Of a stretch of 58,386 bases of DNA, positions 35,773-45,122 are shown in pieces; position 1 is the first letter of the stretch; every line of letters begins with the position of its first letter. This DNA is from Deltaproteobacteria bacterium RBG_13_43_22 (GTDB taxonomy: Bacteria > Desulfobacterota > RBG-13-43-22): assembly GCA_001797675.1 (NCBI GenBank), contig MGQB01000035.1:1-58386 (forward strand). The letters run 5' to 3'. The position numbers were made by a program, and so were the translations under genes. The notes beneath the pieces were generated by a model. That model did no database searches. It saw only the letters and a program-made list of their open reading frames with translations, and had not been told where the DNA came from.

Positions 35773-38700
35773 CTATTCCTTTTTAATCCTCTCTTTTTTC
35801 TCTCCAAGGGTAAAATAAAAAACAGCGCCATGTTCGATGGCCCCTTCGGCCCAGATGTGCCCGCCGTGACGGCGGATGATGCGCTGTACAATAGCAAGCC
35901 CCACGCCGCTTCCTTCAAACTCCTCCTGATTGTGCAGGCGTTGAAAGGTATCAAAGAGTTTTCCGGCGTAAGCCATATCAAACCCGGCCCCGTCATCCCT
36001 GACAAAATAGACCGGGGATCCTTCCTGTTCCTGAACACCAAATTCTATGCAGCCGGAAGGATGCCGGGCAGTGAACTTCCAGGCGTTGCCTAATAAGTTT
36101 TTCAAGACCACTTCCAACAAACGTTCGTCCCCATCGACCATAACATGCGGAGAGATAACCCATTGCATCCGTCGTTCCGGTTGGGTTTCTTGTAATTCTT
36201 TGGCCGCCGCTTCCGCCAACCGGCTGAGATCCACTTGAATCCGAATAATCTCGGCCTGGGTTACCCGTGAGAGTTTGAGCAGATCGTCGATCAACAGCCC
36301 CATCCGCCCCGTGGCGGCCTGCATCCGCCCCAGGTAAGTTCGGCCCCGTTCGTCGATTTTGGCACTATAATCCTCCAATAATGCCTGGCTGAAGCCGTCA
36401 ATAGCCCTCAAGGGAGCGCGCAGGTCGTGAGAAACGGAATAGGAAAAGGACTCCAACTCCTTGTTGGTCGCTTCCAGTTGGGCCGTACGTTCGATGACCC
36501 GCTGTTCCAGTTCGGCGTTGAGCCTAAAAATTTCTTCCTCGGCCTGCTTGCGTTCGGTAATGTTCCAGTACTGGATCACCGCATTGGTGATCTTCCCTTC
36601 CCCATTTCTGATAGGAAATATGGTGACATTCAAGTAAACATGAGCGAATTTCTGCAAACGGATGTTTTTGAGTCGTGAGCTGTCATACTGGATTTCGAAT
36701 CTCACCGTCTCGCCTTCTTCAAAAACACGTTTGACCTGCGGGATAAGTCCGTGGGTTTCCAAGACCGTGTCTTGAAGGATGTTGTACTGGCCGACAACCT
36801 CTTCGTCTGAAACGTTCAGCAAATCCCGGCAGGCCTGATTGAGCCTGATGAGCGTGCCCTTAATATCGGAAATCCACATGGGGGAAGGACTCTGTTCGAT
36901 AATGCTATTGAGAAACGACTCCGAGGTCCGCAGGGCTTCCTCGGCCTGTTTGCGTTCGGTAACATCATCGTAAATAGCGACGATTTCCCCGGAAGGCAGT
37001 TTATAGACATAGTTTTCCCGCCACCCGGCGATGCGGTTATCCTGGTAAAATCCTGCCGGATGGTATTCCGGCCGACCGGTAATCCAGACCTTTTGAAAAA
37101 CTGCAAATATTCCCAAATCCCGGACTCCGGGAAACGCCTCGGTCACCCTTCGGCCCAGCAGGGCCTCTTTCTTGATTTTTTCAATCCGTTCGGCCGCTTG
37201 ATTGAAATCCTTTATCAGAAAATTCTCTCCCTCGTTATCGGCTTCATAAACAACCACCGCATTGCCCATATTTTCAAAGAGATGGCGAAACCGTTCTTCG
37301 CTCTCCCGTAATTCTTCTTCAGCCTTCTTGCGTTCGGTGATGTCGCGAATGATACTTTGATAATATTTTTTCCCTCCGATTTCCACCGCCCGGACACTGG
37401 TTTCCACAGGAAACCGGGAACCGTCTTTGCGCTGATGAACGGTTTCAAGGATAATGCCGTCCCAGATTTCGGCTTTTCCGGTTTGCCGGCGAACCTCGGC
37501 CTGAGCGCCCGGCGGAGTCAAATCCGGCTCTCTCATATCCTGAAGTTCTTCCAGGGAATAGCCATAGGATTTAAGGGCGCGGTCATTGGCCTCCAGGATC
37601 CGCCAACTTTGATCCATTAACAGGATGATGTCGTTGGCCTGTCTGTTTAGAGACAGGATGCGCTCGTCCAGGACCTGGCGTTCTTTCTCAACCGCCAATT
37701 GTTTTCGGAGCAAAAGATTATCATGCTGACGCCACTGCAGGGCCAATCCCATAGCCGCTGCAATAAAGGCAACCATGACGGCAAGCCCTATAATAAAAGT
37801 CTGTTTTCGCAGAGAGGAATAAATTTCATCTTTATCGACTTTGGAAACAATAAACCAGGGCGTGCCCGGGGTGCTGCGTAAGGCGGCAAGCACCGGTTCA
37901 TTGCGATAATCCCTTCCTTCAACCAGACCTTCCCGGCCCATGGCCGCCATGGCCTCAGGCCGTTTTGAATGTCTGTCAACAGGCATCCGCAGCACCAAAG
38001 CGGTTTTTTTGCGATGACGCAATTCATTTAAAAAGACCACTTCGTTGCCTTCCCGTCGGATCAACAAGGTCTCCGCCGTAGGACTGGAAGAAGGCCAGGT
38101 CTGGATGAAAGGGAAAAGGAAATCGTAGGGATCGATTTCAAACATCAATACTCCAACCGGTTTAATCTCAGCTTTGCGATCATCTGATCTTGGTAATACC
38201 GGCACGAAAATCCTCAAGACGATATTCTTCGGACCCACCTGGGTATAGCTCAAATCGGAAACCAATATTTTTCCGGCATGGTAAGTTTGAGTCACAAAGG
38301 TTTTTGTTCTTGGACTGACCCATTTTTTTTCTTCAGGGACCGCCAAGCGCATCTGTTGGTTTTGATCGAAGAGCAAGATTCGGGTATAATGAAAACTTCT
38401 TTGGGCCGAGGTCAGTAAGGCCATCATATGGATTTTCGATCTTAGGAGTGAGGAGTCGGACAGAAAGGATTGAACCGTTTCCGAAATATCCGGGGCTTCA
38501 AGGAAATAACCGGCATCGGACAATCGCTCCTTATACCATCTTGATATTTGATTGACTTTTAATTCGGCAACGGCGCTGATCTCCTGTTGGGCCGCCCGAC
38601 GAAACTCGTTCACTTGATATTTAAGATAAAAAAATCCGGCGGTGCCGACAGCCACAAAGAATAAGAAAAAGATTGCCAAAGGGTTTTTAAAAAATGGGGT

Positions 38701-39417
38701 AGAGGCCCAGAGGGAAAAATTCTGATATCCAGCCCGAAGAATGGAGAGCGGCCAGGTATCGGTACTGGCGGAGACCAGGATACCGAAACTCAAAAAGACG
38801 AAGGAAATAGCCGTCAGAACGGCCATGGGAATGCTCTGACCCCCGAAAAGCAGTGGTGAATCAACCCCAAAGTTCAAGAGAATCAATAGGCTGACCGTGA
38901 AAACGACCAGGGCCAAAACCGATGCGGTTTGCCGATACCGACGTCGGCTTGTCAGGGGAGGCAATGCACACCCAAAGGCCAGTGCAGTTCCCAGGAAAGC
39001 TAAAGCCGTTAATGGAGACATACGGCCGTAAGAAATATTTTTCACCAGGTCGGTTTTGGACGCGGTAAAGGCCATCCATTGCTCTATCATTTGGTCGAAG
39101 TTTAAAATGAACTGCCCCAAAACCAGCAGACTGATGACCCCGGTGCAGCCCACAGAAAAAAGGGCGAATTTATAAACGGTCTGGTTTTCCGGACGGCGTC
39201 GGCGGAGGGAAAGGACGCAACTTAGCCAAAGCACCAGCAAGGCCGTGCTGGGGGCCATGGGGATATCGTCAGGGCCGAAAGCACCCAGGTTCGGCTGGCC
39301 GAGAATCCAGCTTAACAGAACCAACAAGGCCAGGACGCCCGGACTGATAATACAAACCTCGATCAGCCGACGAAACCCCTTTTCCAATGGTCGCTCTGGA
39401 TTCATTCTTGACTCCAA
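35773..39417 (-). CDS. Membrane sensor histidine kinase with 7-8 helices, Cache-like and three PAS domains
   Basis: 1214 residues. A block of hydrophobic helices (about 20-235) is followed by a helix near 250, an extracytoplasmic double-Cache-like sensor (about 275-540) and a helix near 550. Then come three PAS-PAC units (about 590-715, 720-840 and 845-970), a HisKA domain with SYSVSHDLRAPLRAID and an HATPase domain (NLLGNAWKFTA, DDGAGFD, GSGVGLAIVQRI). The combination of an integral multi-helix sensor with a Cache sensor suggests two inputs. It is upstream of, and six bases from, the HD-GYP response regulator it presumably phosphorylates. Confidence 0.92.
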   Translation of the reverse strand: MESRMNPERPLEKGFRRLIEVCIISPGVLALLVLLSWILGQPNLGAFGPDDIPMAPSTALLVLWLSCVLSLRRRRPENQTVYKFALFSVGCTGVISLLVLGQFILNFDQMIEQWMAFTASKTDLVKNISYGRMSPLTALAFLGTALAFGCALPPLTSRRRYRQTASVLALVVFTVSLLILLNFGVDSPLLFGGQSIPMAVLTAISFVFLSFGILVSASTDTWPLSILRAGYQNFSLWASTPFFKNPLAIFFLFFVAVGTAGFFYLKYQVNEFRRAAQQEISAVAELKVNQISRWYKERLSDAGYFLEAPDISETVQSFLSDSSLLRSKIHMMALLTSAQRSFHYTRILLFDQNQQMRLAVPEEKKWVSPRTKTFVTQTYHAGKILVSDLSYTQVGPKNIVLRIFVPVLPRSDDRKAEIKPVGVLMFEIDPYDFLFPFIQTWPSSSPTAETLLIRREGNEVVFLNELRHRKKTALVLRMPVDRHSKRPEAMAAMGREGLVEGRDYRNEPVLAALRSTPGTPWFIVSKVDKDEIYSSLRKQTFIIGLAVMVAFIAAAMGLALQWRQHDNLLLRKQLAVEKERQVLDERILSLNRQANDIILLMDQSWRILEANDRALKSYGYSLEELQDMREPDLTPPGAQAEVRRQTGKAEIWDGIILETVHQRKDGSRFPVETSVRAVEIGGKKYYQSIIRDITERKKAEEELRESEERFRHLFENMGNAVVVYEADNEGENFLIKDFNQAAERIEKIKKEALLGRRVTEAFPGVRDLGIFAVFQKVWITGRPEYHPAGFYQDNRIAGWRENYVYKLPSGEIVAIYDDVTERKQAEEALRTSESFLNSIIEQSPSPMWISDIKGTLIRLNQACRDLLNVSDEEVVGQYNILQDTVLETHGLIPQVKRVFEEGETVRFEIQYDSSRLKNIRLQKFAHVYLNVTIFPIRNGEGKITNAVIQYWNITERKQAEEEIFRLNAELEQRVIERTAQLEATNKELESFSYSVSHDLRAPLRAIDGFSQALLEDYSAKIDERGRTYLGRMQAATGRMGLLIDDLLKLSRVTQAEIIRIQVDLSRLAEAAAKELQETQPERRMQWVISPHVMVDGDERLLEVVLKNLLGNAWKFTARHPSGCIEFGVQEQEGSPVYFVRDDGAGFDMAYAGKLFDTFQRLHNQEEFEGSGVGLAIVQRIIRRHGGHIWAEGAIEHGAVFYFTLGEKKERIKKE

Positions 39418-39573
39418 CTTCGATTACCAGGAAGGTGCACTGAGAACATCAGGTTGATTCTTCTTTTTTATACGCCATTCGGTTTAAAAAGTAAATAAAG
39501 AGATCAGAAAGTTTTTTTTTGAAGGGAAAGTGGAGTCTAATAAACTCGAAAAAAGTCAAAATTAGCCCCTGCC

Positions 39574-39658
39574 AGTCATTCTGGTAAACACCGGAATCCA
39601 GAAATCTTAATTACTTCTGGACCCCGGTGCCTGTCCCAGACCTGATCCGGGGTGACAG
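39574..39658. repeat. GTCATTCCGG-type inverted repeat
   Basis: GTCATTCTGGTAAACACCGG (from 39574) is imperfectly complementary to the tract ending GATCCGGGGTGACAGC (to 39658); AATCCAGAA pairs with TTCTGGACC inside. It matches the family at 25976-26066 and lies between the sensor kinase start and mutY end. Confidence 0.55.
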
Positions 39659-39688
39659 CTTTGGGGACTTTTTACGGGGTTATCAAGA

Positions 39689-40762
39689 TCAGAAAATTGG
39701 AATTTGATTTTTCAAATATTCAATCACCTTTTGATCGGCCCGGGGAAAGGGAAATTGATCCATCTCATCGGGAGTTACCCAACGATAATCCTTAACCCCG
39801 ATGGGGTTGATTCGACCTTTCAGCTTTCGGCAGAAAAAGCAATGCAGAGTGATTCGAAAATGGGTATAGGCATGACGGACCTGGATAAAGCATTCTCCCA
39901 CCTTGATTTCAATATTCAATTCTTCCCGGATTTCCCGTTTTAAACATTGCTCCAAGGATTCCCGGAGCTCTTTTTTCCCTCCGGGGAATTCCCAAAGACC
40001 GCCCAATAAACCCTTTTCCGGTCGCTGGGTTATAAGAATTTTTTTATTCTTTCGTATTACGGCCGCCGTTACATCAAAATGGGGAACCGGCTTCTTGGGT
40101 CTTTTGATTGGAAGGAAGGCCGGGCGTCCCAAGCGAAATCCCAGACAATCTTTTTTAAGAGGACAAGAGGCGCAATCCGGATTATTGGGGCGGCAGATCA
40201 AGGCCCCCAATTCCATCAGGGCTTCATTGAACAGGCCGGCCTTGCTCGGGGGAATGATGCCCTTGGAAATAGTCCAGAGTTTTTTAATGGTATCGGTTTT
40301 TGCCGGGTCCTGATTTATATAAAAAAATCGTATCAACACCCTTCGGATATTTCCATCCAGGACCGGAAAGGGTTTATCATAGGCTAGGCTGAGGATGGCC
40401 CCGGCTGTCGACCGGCCGATGCCGGGCAGTTTGAGAAGTGCTTCAAATTCGGAGGGGATCTTGCCCCCAAATCGCTTGACGATCAATCGGGCCGTTCGAT
40501 GGAGATTCCCGGCCCGGCTGTAATATCCCATTCCTTCCCAGGTCTTGAGTACCTGCTGAATCGGGGCCTTGGCCAGGGATTGTATGTCTGGAAACCGGTT
40601 TATGAATCGTAGGTAATAAGGTTGCGCTTGCTGTACCTGGGTCTGTTGAAGCATTATCTCCGAAATCCAGGTGGAATAAGGAGTTCGGCTGGTCCGCCAG
40701 GGCAGGTCCCTTTGATGTTTTTGAAACCAAAAAATGAGCTTTTTGAAGGGGAAAGGGACCAT
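39689..40762 (-). CDS. mutY: A/G-specific adenine DNA glycosylase MutY
   Basis: 357 residues. Removes adenine paired with 8-oxoguanine. Visible are MLQQTQV, the helix-hairpin-helix LPGIGRSTAGAIL with catalytic Asp in LDGNIRRVL, and the iron-sulfur motif C-x6-C-x2-C-x5-C (CRPNNPDCASCPLKKDC). A C-terminal NUDIX-like domain (about 230-355) with REIREELNI recognises 8-oxoG. It is upstream of no obvious partner; dinB lies beyond, on the same strand. Confidence 0.95.
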   Translation of the reverse strand: MVPFPFKKLIFWFQKHQRDLPWRTSRTPYSTWISEIMLQQTQVQQAQPYYLRFINRFPDIQSLAKAPIQQVLKTWEGMGYYSRAGNLHRTARLIVKRFGGKIPSEFEALLKLPGIGRSTAGAILSLAYDKPFPVLDGNIRRVLIRFFYINQDPAKTDTIKKLWTISKGIIPPSKAGLFNEALMELGALICRPNNPDCASCPLKKDCLGFRLGRPAFLPIKRPKKPVPHFDVTAAVIRKNKKILITQRPEKGLLGGLWEFPGGKKELRESLEQCLKREIREELNIEIKVGECFIQVRHAYTHFRITLHCFFCRKLKGRINPIGVKDYRWVTPDEMDQFPFPRADQKVIEYLKNQIPIF

Positions 40763-40911
40763 TTCAATAACAAACCGTGGTGTACTAAATCTCTGGAAAA
40801 GATTTTGGGTGAGCGATACTGGATAACAACAAAAAATAATCCTGGATGGTTTATTTATCCGGCAACCAGGATCCAGTATCGTTCCATGAATTGATCAGGG
40901 GTCTTAGGATA

Positions 40912-40951
40912 TTGAGATAAATTCTCAGACGTGGCAATGAAAAATCTAATC
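40912..40951 (-). repeat. 41-bp dispersed repeat, copy C (overlaps dinB stop codon)
   Basis: GAGATAAATTCTCAG at 40914-40928, then a spacer and an AATCTAATC end. As in copy A, the gene's TAG stop is supplied by the GATTAG end of the repeat, and the repeat points the same way relative to the gene. Confidence 0.6.
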
Positions 40952-42124
40952 CTCCAATAGCCTCCCGGGGCGGATGGCCTGGTCCCCGTATTTATCCTGA
41001 ATCGCATCCAGGGCAAGGTTAAGCCGACCCCCTTGATTGGATCCATCGGTTTGATCAAACAAGAACAACTGGCCTTCCCCTGTTTTCGTCAAACCGGAAA
41101 GATAAATTCCCAGAAGTCTGATAGGTTTCTTCCCGACCTCGGTCTTTTTAAGGAGGTCGAGGGCCACTCGGTAAATGGTTCTTCCGTCATCCGTAGCTGC
41201 AGGCAGGGTCAACGACCGAGTGATCTGAATAAAATCCTGATAAGTCACCTTCAGAGTAATAGTCCGGCCTCCTTTCCCGTGCCTCCTTAACCGCTTACCC
41301 ACCCGTTGACTTAAAATCAGGATCTCTTTTTCGGCTTTTTCCTTTTCCCGGATATCTTCCAGGAAGGTCTCTTCCCGCCCAATGGATTTTATTTTTCTCT
41401 CCGGTTGTACTTCCCGATCATCGATTCCCTTGGAAAGAAAATACAATTGAAGTCCCTGTTGGCCGAATCGCCTTCTTAACAGGTCCTTGGGCAGTCGGCT
41501 CAAGTCTCCGATGGTTTTTACATTCAGCAGGGAAAGGTCCTTTTGGGTCACTTTTCCAACCCCCCAGAGTTTTTCTATGGGCAGGGGGGCCAGAAATTCC
41601 TGCACCTCTCCTTCGGGCACAACGGTCAGGCCGTCGGGCTTATTTAAATCCGAGGCGATTTTAGCCGCTAATTTTGAAGGGGCGACTCCGGCTGAAACCG
41701 TCAAACCGATATCTTTTCGAACCGTGGATTTGATCTGTTTGGCGATCTCTTCCGCAGGACCAAAGAGTCGTAGAGAGGCGGTTACGTCCAGAAAGGCTTC
41801 ATCAATGGACAGGGGTTCCACCAGAGGGGTGAAGCGAAAAAAAACCTCGAAGATTTGATCGGAGATCTCTTTATAACGGGCCATTCGAACCGGCAAAAAA
41901 ACACCCTGGGGGCACAGGCGCATAGCCACGGCCACGGGCAGGGCCGAATGAACCCCGAATTTTCGAGCTTCATAGGAAGCCGCGGAAACCACCCCCCTTT
42001 GTTTGGGGCCGCCGACAATAACCGGTTGGCCCCTCAAAGCCGGGTTGTCCAGCATTTCAACCGAGGCATAAAAGGCGTCCATGTCCAGATGGATAATCTG
42101 TTTTATCCGGGTTCCCATTAACAT
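40946..42124 (-). CDS. dinB: DNA polymerase IV (Y family)
   Basis: 392 residues. Translesion polymerase. Palm-domain acids are in HLDMDAFYASVE and SIDEAFLDVT; the YEARKFGVHSALP motif, the thumb HhH (LWGVGKVTQKDL) and the little-finger domain follow. The protein ends in a short tail (GRLLED) rather than a clear clamp-binding peptide; QLFLFD near residue 360 may be the beta-clamp motif. The ATG might be either of two Met codons two apart. The stop codon lies in a dispersed repeat. Confidence 0.95.
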   Translation of the reverse strand: MLMGTRIKQIIHLDMDAFYASVEMLDNPALRGQPVIVGGPKQRGVVSAASYEARKFGVHSALPVAVAMRLCPQGVFLPVRMARYKEISDQIFEVFFRFTPLVEPLSIDEAFLDVTASLRLFGPAEEIAKQIKSTVRKDIGLTVSAGVAPSKLAAKIASDLNKPDGLTVVPEGEVQEFLAPLPIEKLWGVGKVTQKDLSLLNVKTIGDLSRLPKDLLRRRFGQQGLQLYFLSKGIDDREVQPERKIKSIGREETFLEDIREKEKAEKEILILSQRVGKRLRRHGKGGRTITLKVTYQDFIQITRSLTLPAATDDGRTIYRVALDLLKKTEVGKKPIRLLGIYLSGLTKTGEGQLFLFDQTDGSNQGGRLNLALDAIQDKYGDQAIRPGRLLED

Positions 42125-42236
42125 AAAAAAGGGGGCAAGGGTTCGAGGATTCGAGCGTGAGGTAATTCGGGTTTTAAGTTCGAAGAATTAGTTTTTTTCT
42201 CCAAACTCACGACTCCGAACTAAACCGGCCCATAGC

Positions 42237-42890
42237 CTATTTCTTGTCACCAACGGTATACAGTCTAAAATCTGAATTCCAAAACAGATCTCTCAGGGTC
42301 TTTTCCATTAGGTTGTTTATTATGCCCTGGCTTTGGGAAGAGAATTTGTCGGGAACAAAAGGTATCCGCACCTCCCGATGGCCGATTTTTTTATTCCAGA
42401 TAATATCTCCGGAAGGAGGCCGTGCCAGGTAAGCCTCTATTTCCACCTCGGCAATGAAGGTTCCCACTTGCTGGACGAAAAAATGAGAAATAGCCCCTCC
42501 AACTAAGAAATCAACTTGAAGGTGAGGAACTCTTTGAAATAGAGTTTTGATGTCATTTTTGTTGATTTGAATCGTATAGATCTCATCAGGGCTGAGTTGG
42601 TAGCCATAAGACCCCATCTCTTTTTTTACTCCCTGGGTGACCAAATAGGATATACTGGTCGGACTATATAACTTCATTCCGTATAAGGATGCTTTCCCCA
42701 CCCAATAGGGATTTTCCTGGCCGTTCCAGGTGGCGTCTTCAAAGGGAATGACTGCTATGATAACTTGGCTTGGAACAGGTGAGACGGTATTAACCGGTGT
42801 ATATTTTAAGTCCAGGGTTTGGGTGGTTGTGCATCCCCATAAAAGCAAAAGGATGACACCCATAAGGATGATCCTGAAACGAATCCTCAT
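42237..42890 (-). CDS. Outer-membrane-type lipoprotein, unknown function
   Basis: 217 residues. A signal peptide ends in LLLLWGC, giving a lipid-modified Cys at about 20. The mature part begins with TTTQTLDLKY and a strand pattern PSQVIIAVIPFED, and has later IDFLVGGAIS-like and VEIEAYL strands, a fold pattern seen in LptE/YajG-like or DUF799-like lipoproteins; I cannot place it more firmly. AGGAGG precedes the ATG. It is divergent from dapA. Confidence 0.75.
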   Translation of the reverse strand: MRIRFRIILMGVILLLLWGCTTTQTLDLKYTPVNTVSPVPSQVIIAVIPFEDATWNGQENPYWVGKASLYGMKLYSPTSISYLVTQGVKKEMGSYGYQLSPDEIYTIQINKNDIKTLFQRVPHLQVDFLVGGAISHFFVQQVGTFIAEVEIEAYLARPPSGDIIWNKKIGHREVRIPFVPDKFSSQSQGIINNLMEKTLRDLFWNSDFRLYTVGDKK

Positions 42891-42979
42891 TTAGGCCTCC
42901 TTAGTTTTGATCAATATTTTTATATTAGTTTAAATTATTCGTTTTGTTTTTGCAATACTATTTAAAATAACTTAAAATA

Positions 42980-43008
42980 TTGACAAGGTTTGTCATTTCG
43001 TTTATGTT
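42980..43008 (+). promoter_or_regulatory. Sigma-70-type promoter for dapA-ilvE
   Basis: TTGACA (42980-42985), 17-base spacer, TATGTT (43003-43008), about 70 bases before dapA. A small hairpin GGAATG/CATTCC (43019-43041) follows in the leader; no lysine-riboswitch features are seen. Confidence 0.6.
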
Positions 43009-43078
43009 TTATTGCCTCGGAATGGCTTTCTGGTCATTCCATGATCCTTAAGGCCGATATCCACTTAGGAGGTGCGTG

Positions 43079-43984
43079 ATGGCTATAAAAGATTTTTCCG
43101 GGTGCCATATTCCCTTGGTCACCCCCTTTAAAGACGATTTCTCTTTAGATGAAGACGGCCTTCGCCGCCTGATCAATTATCTGATTGAAGAAGAAAAGGT
43201 CAACGGGTTGGTCCCTTGCGGAACCACCGGCGAGTCCCCCACCCTTAACCATGAGGAACACAATAAGGTCATTGAAATCACCGTCAAGGAGGCCCGGGGC
43301 AGGGTTCCGGTGATTGCCGGGACCGGGTCCAACAGTACTCAGGAAGCGATTATGATGACCCGACATGCCGAAGAGGTTGGCGCCGACGCCACGTTGCAGG
43401 TGGCGCCTTATTATAATAAGCCGACTATGGACGGGATGCTGGCCCATTTTGAGGCCATTGCCAAGAATACCAAGCTGCCCGTATTTATCTATAACATTCC
43501 TGGACGGACAGGACGGAATATCGATCCTCAAACCCTGATCAAACTTTCCGACATCGATAATATTATCGGACTTAAAGATGCCTGTGGAGACATCACCCAA
43601 ACTATGGAGGTCATCGCCGGAATCAAAAGGAAGGGAAAAACCTTTTTTGTCCTTTCCGGGGAAGATGCCCTGACCTATCCCCTGATGGCCCTAGGGGGGG
43701 ATGGGGTAATCTGTGCCGTAGGCAATGTCATCGGCCGGGAATATACTTTGATGTGTACGCTGATGCAAGAAGGGAAGTGGGCTGAGGCCAGGGAGATTCA
43801 CTATAAAACCCTCCCCCTGGTCAATGCCTTGTTCATAGAAACCAACCCGGTTCCGGTGAAAGAGGCCATGCAAATGATGGGGCTTCCGGCCGGTCCGCTG
43901 AGGCTCCCTCTGGTGCCTATGCGTCCGGCCAATCGGGAACGGTTACGACAGGAACTCATCGCCGTAGGACGATTAAAAAAATAG
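43079..43984 (+). CDS. dapA: 4-hydroxy-tetrahydrodipicolinate synthase
   Basis: 301 residues. Condenses pyruvate with aspartate semialdehyde in lysine and diaminopimelate synthesis. The Schiff-base Lys is in IIGLKDACGD (about 163), the catalytic Tyr in IYNIPGRTGRN, and the GTTGES pyruvate-binding loop at about 44-49. I chose ATG 43079, seven bases after TAGGAGGT; a GTG directly before it is in the same frame. IlvE follows after 43 bases, so the two amino-acid genes are probably co-transcribed. Confidence 0.96.
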   Translation: MAIKDFSGCHIPLVTPFKDDFSLDEDGLRRLINYLIEEEKVNGLVPCGTTGESPTLNHEEHNKVIEITVKEARGRVPVIAGTGSNSTQEAIMMTRHAEEVGADATLQVAPYYNKPTMDGMLAHFEAIAKNTKLPVFIYNIPGRTGRNIDPQTLIKLSDIDNIIGLKDACGDITQTMEVIAGIKRKGKTFFVLSGEDALTYPLMALGGDGVICAVGNVIGREYTLMCTLMQEGKWAEAREIHYKTLPLVNALFIETNPVPVKEAMQMMGLPAGPLRLPLVPMRPANRERLRQELIAVGRLKK

Positions 43985-44027
43985 ATCGGGTGGCAATAAA
44001 TCTTAGATCAGGAGAGTCAAGCACCTT

Positions 44028-44942
44028 ATGGAAAAAGAAAAAAAGATCTGGTTTGACGGGAAATTTGTTCCCTGGGAAAAGGCCCAAATCCATGTGTTGA
44101 CCCATACCCTTCATTACGGCCTGGGGGTCTTTGAGGGGATTCGCTGTTACCATTGCACCGATGGGCGGTCGGCTGTTTTCAGACTTCCCGAGCATGTGGA
44201 AAGGCTTTTTAGCTCGGCCCATGCTATGGAAATTAAGATCCCCTTTTCTCAAGCAGAAATCCAAGAGGCTTGCTGCCAAACCCTGAAGGTGAACGGCATG
44301 AAGGAAGGATATATCCGACCCCTGGTTTTTATAGGAGACGGGGTTATGGGAGTTCACCCTAAAGATAACCCGATACGGGTATCGATTATTGCCTGGAAAT
44401 GGGGGGCCTATCTGGGAGATGAAGGGCTTAAAAAAGGGATCCGGGTCAAGGTATCCTCCTATACCCGGCACCATGTCAATGTCATGATGACCAAGACCAA
44501 AACCTGCGGAAATTATGTCAATTCCATCCTGGCTAAAAAAGAAGTGACCCGGGATGGGTATGACGAAGCGATTATGCTGGATACCGCGGGTTATGTCTCC
44601 GAAGCCAGCGGAGAAAATATCTTTCTGATTAAAAAGGGGGCAATAAAAACTCCGCCATTGACCTCCATCCTTCCCGGAATTACCAGGGATTCGGTCTTGA
44701 TCATTGCCGGGGACCTGGGGATAGAAGTGGTTGAGGAACGTTTTACCCGGGACGAACTTTATCTGGCTGATGAAGCCTTCTTTTCCGGTACAGCGGCCGA
44801 AATCACCCCAATCCGGGAAGTGGACAACCGTCAAGTCGGCAAGGGCCGTCCCGGTCCTATCACCAAAAAAATACAAGCGGATTTTTTTAAAGCGGTCAAA
44901 GGAGAAAAAGACCGCTATCGATCCTGGCTGACGTATATATAA
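44028..44942 (+). CDS. ilvE: Branched-chain amino acid aminotransferase
   Basis: 304 residues. PLP fold-type IV enzyme for the last step of Leu, Ile and Val synthesis. Family blocks seen are [16 protein letters not shown], the PLP-lysine region [19 protein letters not shown], and [12 protein letters not shown], with [12 protein letters not shown]. The length is typical. It lies downstream of dapA. A long antisense ORF over it is a codon shadow. Confidence 0.95.
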   Translation: MEKEKKIWFDGKFVPWEKAQIHVLTHTLHYGLGVFEGIRCYHCTDGRSAVFRLPEHVERLFSSAHAMEIKIPFSQAEIQEACCQTLKVNGMKEGYIRPLVFIGDGVMGVHPKDNPIRVSIIAWKWGAYLGDEGLKKGIRVKVSSYTRHHVNVMMTKTKTCGNYVNSILAKKEVTRDGYDEAIMLDTAGYVSEASGENIFLIKKGAIKTPPLTSILPGITRDSVLIIAGDLGIEVVEERFTRDELYLADEAFFSGTAAEITPIREVDNRQVGKGRPGPITKKIQADFFKAVKGEKDRYRSWLTYI

Positions 44943-45122
44943 TCCGCACTTGGATATTGGGCTAAGGGCAATAATCAGAAGAATAGAATTGAAATTGCTC
45001 TGTTACGGATTGTGAGTTACGGGTTGGAAAACCAAAGCCTTTTTTCGACGACCTCAACCTGGAACTCGTAACCCGCAACAATAATTATAAAGTTATTTTC
45101 ATGCTGAAGCGAGGACCTACCC

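Noticed and set aside
35353..36093. A 246-residue plus-strand ORF across the end of the sensor kinase and the start of the response regulator
   Set aside because: It is antisense to two conserved domains (HATPase and receiver) and lacks its own signals.
42986..43078. A lysine riboswitch before dapA
   Set aside because: The leader after the promoter is only about 70 bases long and holds one small hairpin; the large lysine aptamer would not fit.
43956..44876. A 306-residue antisense ORF covering ilvE
   Set aside because: It lies opposite a clearly conserved aminotransferase, has no ribosome-binding site, and its residues (rich in G, P, F and D) look like a reverse reading of the sense codons.
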